Assembly: GCA_030141605.1 (NCBI GenBank)
Contig: JAQGDQ010000392.1
Coordinates: 124,001-188,000 of the forward strand
Length of the DNA: 64,000 nucleotides
From: Tubiluchus corallicola
Taxonomy: Eukaryota > Priapulida > Priapulimorpha > Priapulimorphida > Tubiluchidae
Direction: 5' to 3'
The translations under genes were made by a program, and so were the position numbers. The notes beneath the pieces were generated by a model that made no database searches, was not told where the DNA came from, and saw only the letters and a program-made list of their open reading frames with translations. Shown here piece after piece: positions 62,082 to 64,000 of the stretch (the first letter of the stretch is position 1; the number at the start of each line of letters is the position of its first letter).

Positions 62082-63281
62082 AATAATTAATTTGCTAAAC
62101 ATTGACTTGCTATGATAGTGGCAGTTACAGTACCTTTTCTAAATTATGTAGGCACATTGTAAGTTTGTCCTACCTCTCTGTCTTTAGTAAGCAGCAAGGT
62201 AAAATAGGCTACTTATTGAGTGAAGTTACTTGCCACTCGGATTTCACACTGGCCGATTAAACCAATTGTTAGTGATGGCATACTTCTACTTCGTTCTAAG
62301 ATTTGTCTTTTGCCTTGAAATGGTGACAGGCACTCATGATTAATTTTTTATAACTGCTTTTTAAACACCTTTTATTTCTTGTAAATTAAAATAATTTTCT
62401 TAGAGAGAAAATAAGCTGAATAGTATGTGACCGTAAGACTGGTACTCTTTTAAATTCAGTCACTCTTTTACACGTCTTTATGCCATTTTCTCTTTTTTGC
62501 TGCAGTTCATTAACATTTTAGTAAGTGTTTGAATAATTGGTTGATTCGATGTTGTGTTTTATTTGCTAAAGTTGTCACTTCATTCCACAGTATTTCTTTT
62601 TTGTACAAAAAAGTAGACGTGTGTCCTGTCTATTTATTATAAGACAATATACATGTGCCAGTACTATCACTCAGTGAGAAATTACATAATGTCTATAAGT
62701 AATCTAGAAAGCATTTTCGATTTTCAAAATTAACCAAGTTCAATAGCAAAAAACTGTCAACTCCTTTACAATTCCGCTTCACAGAAATTGAAAGTTAGGA
62801 GGCCGTATAACCAATATTTATCATAAAATTATGATACGTTGTAAATAAAAAAATTAATATGAATTAAGTATGTAGTCCATCAGGCATTGTCTTAGCTTTC
62901 CATAACTTAAGAACACCAACATTTGGATTTTTTTAAACATTTATCTTGCACAAAATTTGCCTGCTATGTCGCCGTTATAGTATAACATAATTAACTGCTG
63001 ATTTAACAAATGCTTATAAATAATTCCAGAAGGAACATTCGTCGGTCTTTTGAAACAAGTAGACTTAACTGTGATCAGCAGAATAAAGTTCAAACAAATT
63101 TTAAAAATAAATATAATTTCGAGGCCGTAGCCACGAGCTGTTTGTATGAAAGTGGGAAGCCTTTTCACTTTCACGTGTTGCTATTTGCTTCAAGCTGACA
63201 CACAAACTATTTCGCGTTTCCCGCAAAAACAAATGGAGTAAAACGACATAGTGGGTGTGCAAGTTGCATAAAAAAGCAAAT

Positions 63282-63284
<3 letters not shown>

Positions 63285-63323
<39 letters not shown>

Positions 63324-63330
63324 AGGTAGG

Positions 63331-63415
<85 letters not shown>

Positions 63416-63416
63416 C
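63285..63416. repeat. (GA)n polypurine tract
   Basis: About 132 bases of GA repeats, purine-only on the plus strand apart from a single T, with a GGGAGGGAGGTAGGGAGGG interruption. It yields a spurious Ser/Leu-repeat frame on the minus strand. Its mirror symmetry could allow triplex (H-DNA) formation. It lies about 0.3 kb upstream of the PPP6R first coding exon. Confidence 0.95.
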
Positions 63417-63656
63417 TTCTAGCTTGATCGCGAGTGCTGAAAAAACTGCTTAGTTTAGTACTGTGTGAAGTAAATTTCATCTCCAGTGCTCATTAAATTC
63501 ATATCAAAGTCAGACATTGGGCAAATTCCATTTTTCGTTGTTGTTTCTTTTTCAGTTGCCCGGTTCTATTAATTTCGTCCATTTTTTGCGATCGTGGAAC
63601 AATCAGAGGCCCTGAACTGTATTGGTCTGAATGATTGTTGGTTGGAGATGAACCAT

Positions 63657-63668
63657 GCCACCTGCTGG
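63657..63668 (-). promoter_or_regulatory. CTCF-like motif
   Basis: The minus strand reads CCAGCAGGTGGC, a full match to the conserved core of the CTCF recognition sequence. It lies 45 bp before the acceptor of the PPP6R first coding exon. A single 12-mer match can arise by chance, and binding is inferred. Confidence 0.25.
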
Positions 63669-63758
63669 TGGTGAACACTGAATTGGATTAAATTTTATTT
63701 CTGTTTTTTCAGTTTACACGATAGGGTCATAAGGGTCCTAAAAATAGAAGCCGCAACC

Positions 63759-63818
63759 ATGTTTTGGCGATTTCATCAGATGACCACGTCGCATATCGAC
63801 ACATTGCTGAGCAAAGAG
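63759..63818 (+). CDS. PPP6R: PP6 regulatory subunit (SAPS family), first coding exon
   Basis: SAPS proteins are regulatory subunits of protein phosphatase 6. Only the first coding exon lies in the window. It reads 'MFWRFHQMTTSHIDTLLSKE' and stops at 'GAG|GTTAGT'. Vertebrate PPP6R1-3 begin with a very similar MFWKF...SHIDTLL..E block, and an exon border at this point is consistent with the family. The exon starts after 'TTTTTTCAG' at 63712, so 46 bases of 5' UTR precede the ATG. The remaining SAPS domain would lie beyond 64000. With only 20 residues I cannot tell which paralogue class it is, but the match is distinctive and the splice sites are good. Confidence 0.85.
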
Positions 63819-64000
63819 GTTAGTATGATATTGAGCTGCTTAAACGTAAAAGAGTTATCGTTCTTGTGAAAATGGTGGACATATTTCCATTGGCCTGCCT
63901 CATATTAGATTGTATCTGGCTGTCAAGCAGTAAATTCTTTATGAGCTCACTTGAAATCTTAGAACAATTATTATATACATAAATTTCACTTAAAGTTGCA

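Larger units (their letters stand above)
62082..63712. other. Intergenic region before PPP6R
   Basis: No conserved exon is seen until the acceptor at 63712. The region holds the GA-rich tract at 63285-63416 and a CTCF-like motif at 63657-63668. Part of it is presumably the 5' intron of the PP6 regulatory subunit gene, whose first noncoding exon I cannot place. Confidence 0.5.

Noticed and set aside
63190-63480. Reverse-strand frame encoding a long Ser-Leu repeat.
   Set aside because: It is simply the translation of the (GA)n tract.

Overview
This window is animal nuclear DNA. It is AT-rich by eye, and its genes have many short coding exons with GT..AG introns and small retroelement and DNA-transposon relics between them. 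The proteins fall in conserved metazoan families and the introns are a few hundred bases to 8 kb. I see no prokaryotic gene organisation. It is most likely a bilaterian invertebrate, possibly lophotrochozoan, but I cannot name the taxon from sequence alone.

Layout. 1-6.1 kb: no recognisable gene; one copy of an interspersed repeat. 6.1-22.1 kb (+): an 11-exon PP2A B56 regulatory subunit gene of the PPP2R5E/widerborst type, 468 aa, followed by a long 3' UTR to about 25.1 kb. 31.5-26.1 kb (-): a six-exon ZFPL1 gene, 306 aa, tail-to-tail with the previous one. 31.5-36.7 kb: an intergenic retroelement graveyard with a 719-bp Mutator-like element (33-bp terminal inverted repeats, 9-bp target duplication) inserted in an older LINE 3' end. 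36.76-37.47 kb (+): the two molybdopterin synthase subunits, MOCS2A and MOCS2B, in tandem in one frame, separated by a stop and two codons. Only 163 bp later begins ESF1 (37.6-50.3 kb, +), a 14-exon gene for an 843-aa nucleolar rRNA-processing protein. 55.1-52.0 kb (-): FAU (ubiquitin-like FUBI fused to ribosomal protein eS30), 133 aa, four coding exons, with a probable 5'-TOP first exon at 57.2 kb. 59.3-61.9 kb (-): a 5'-truncated non-LTR retrotransposon whose reverse transcriptase ORF has one frameshift. 63.76 kb (+): the first coding exon of a PP6 regulatory (SAPS) subunit gene that runs out of the window.

How the genes relate: ESF1 (18S rRNA processing) and FAU (small-subunit ribosomal protein) are convergent neighbours in ribosome production. 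B56 and SAPS proteins are regulatory subunits of related PP2A-type phosphatases. MOCS2A/B form one enzyme. The most unusual arrangement is MOCS2A-MOCS2B-ESF1, which looks like a bicistronic, possibly tricistronic, transcription unit. Introns and spacers hold a four-copy family of roughly 0.4-kb repeats, a hAT-type MITE, long perfect-looking hairpins, tRNA-derived SINE heads and several LINE 3' ends.
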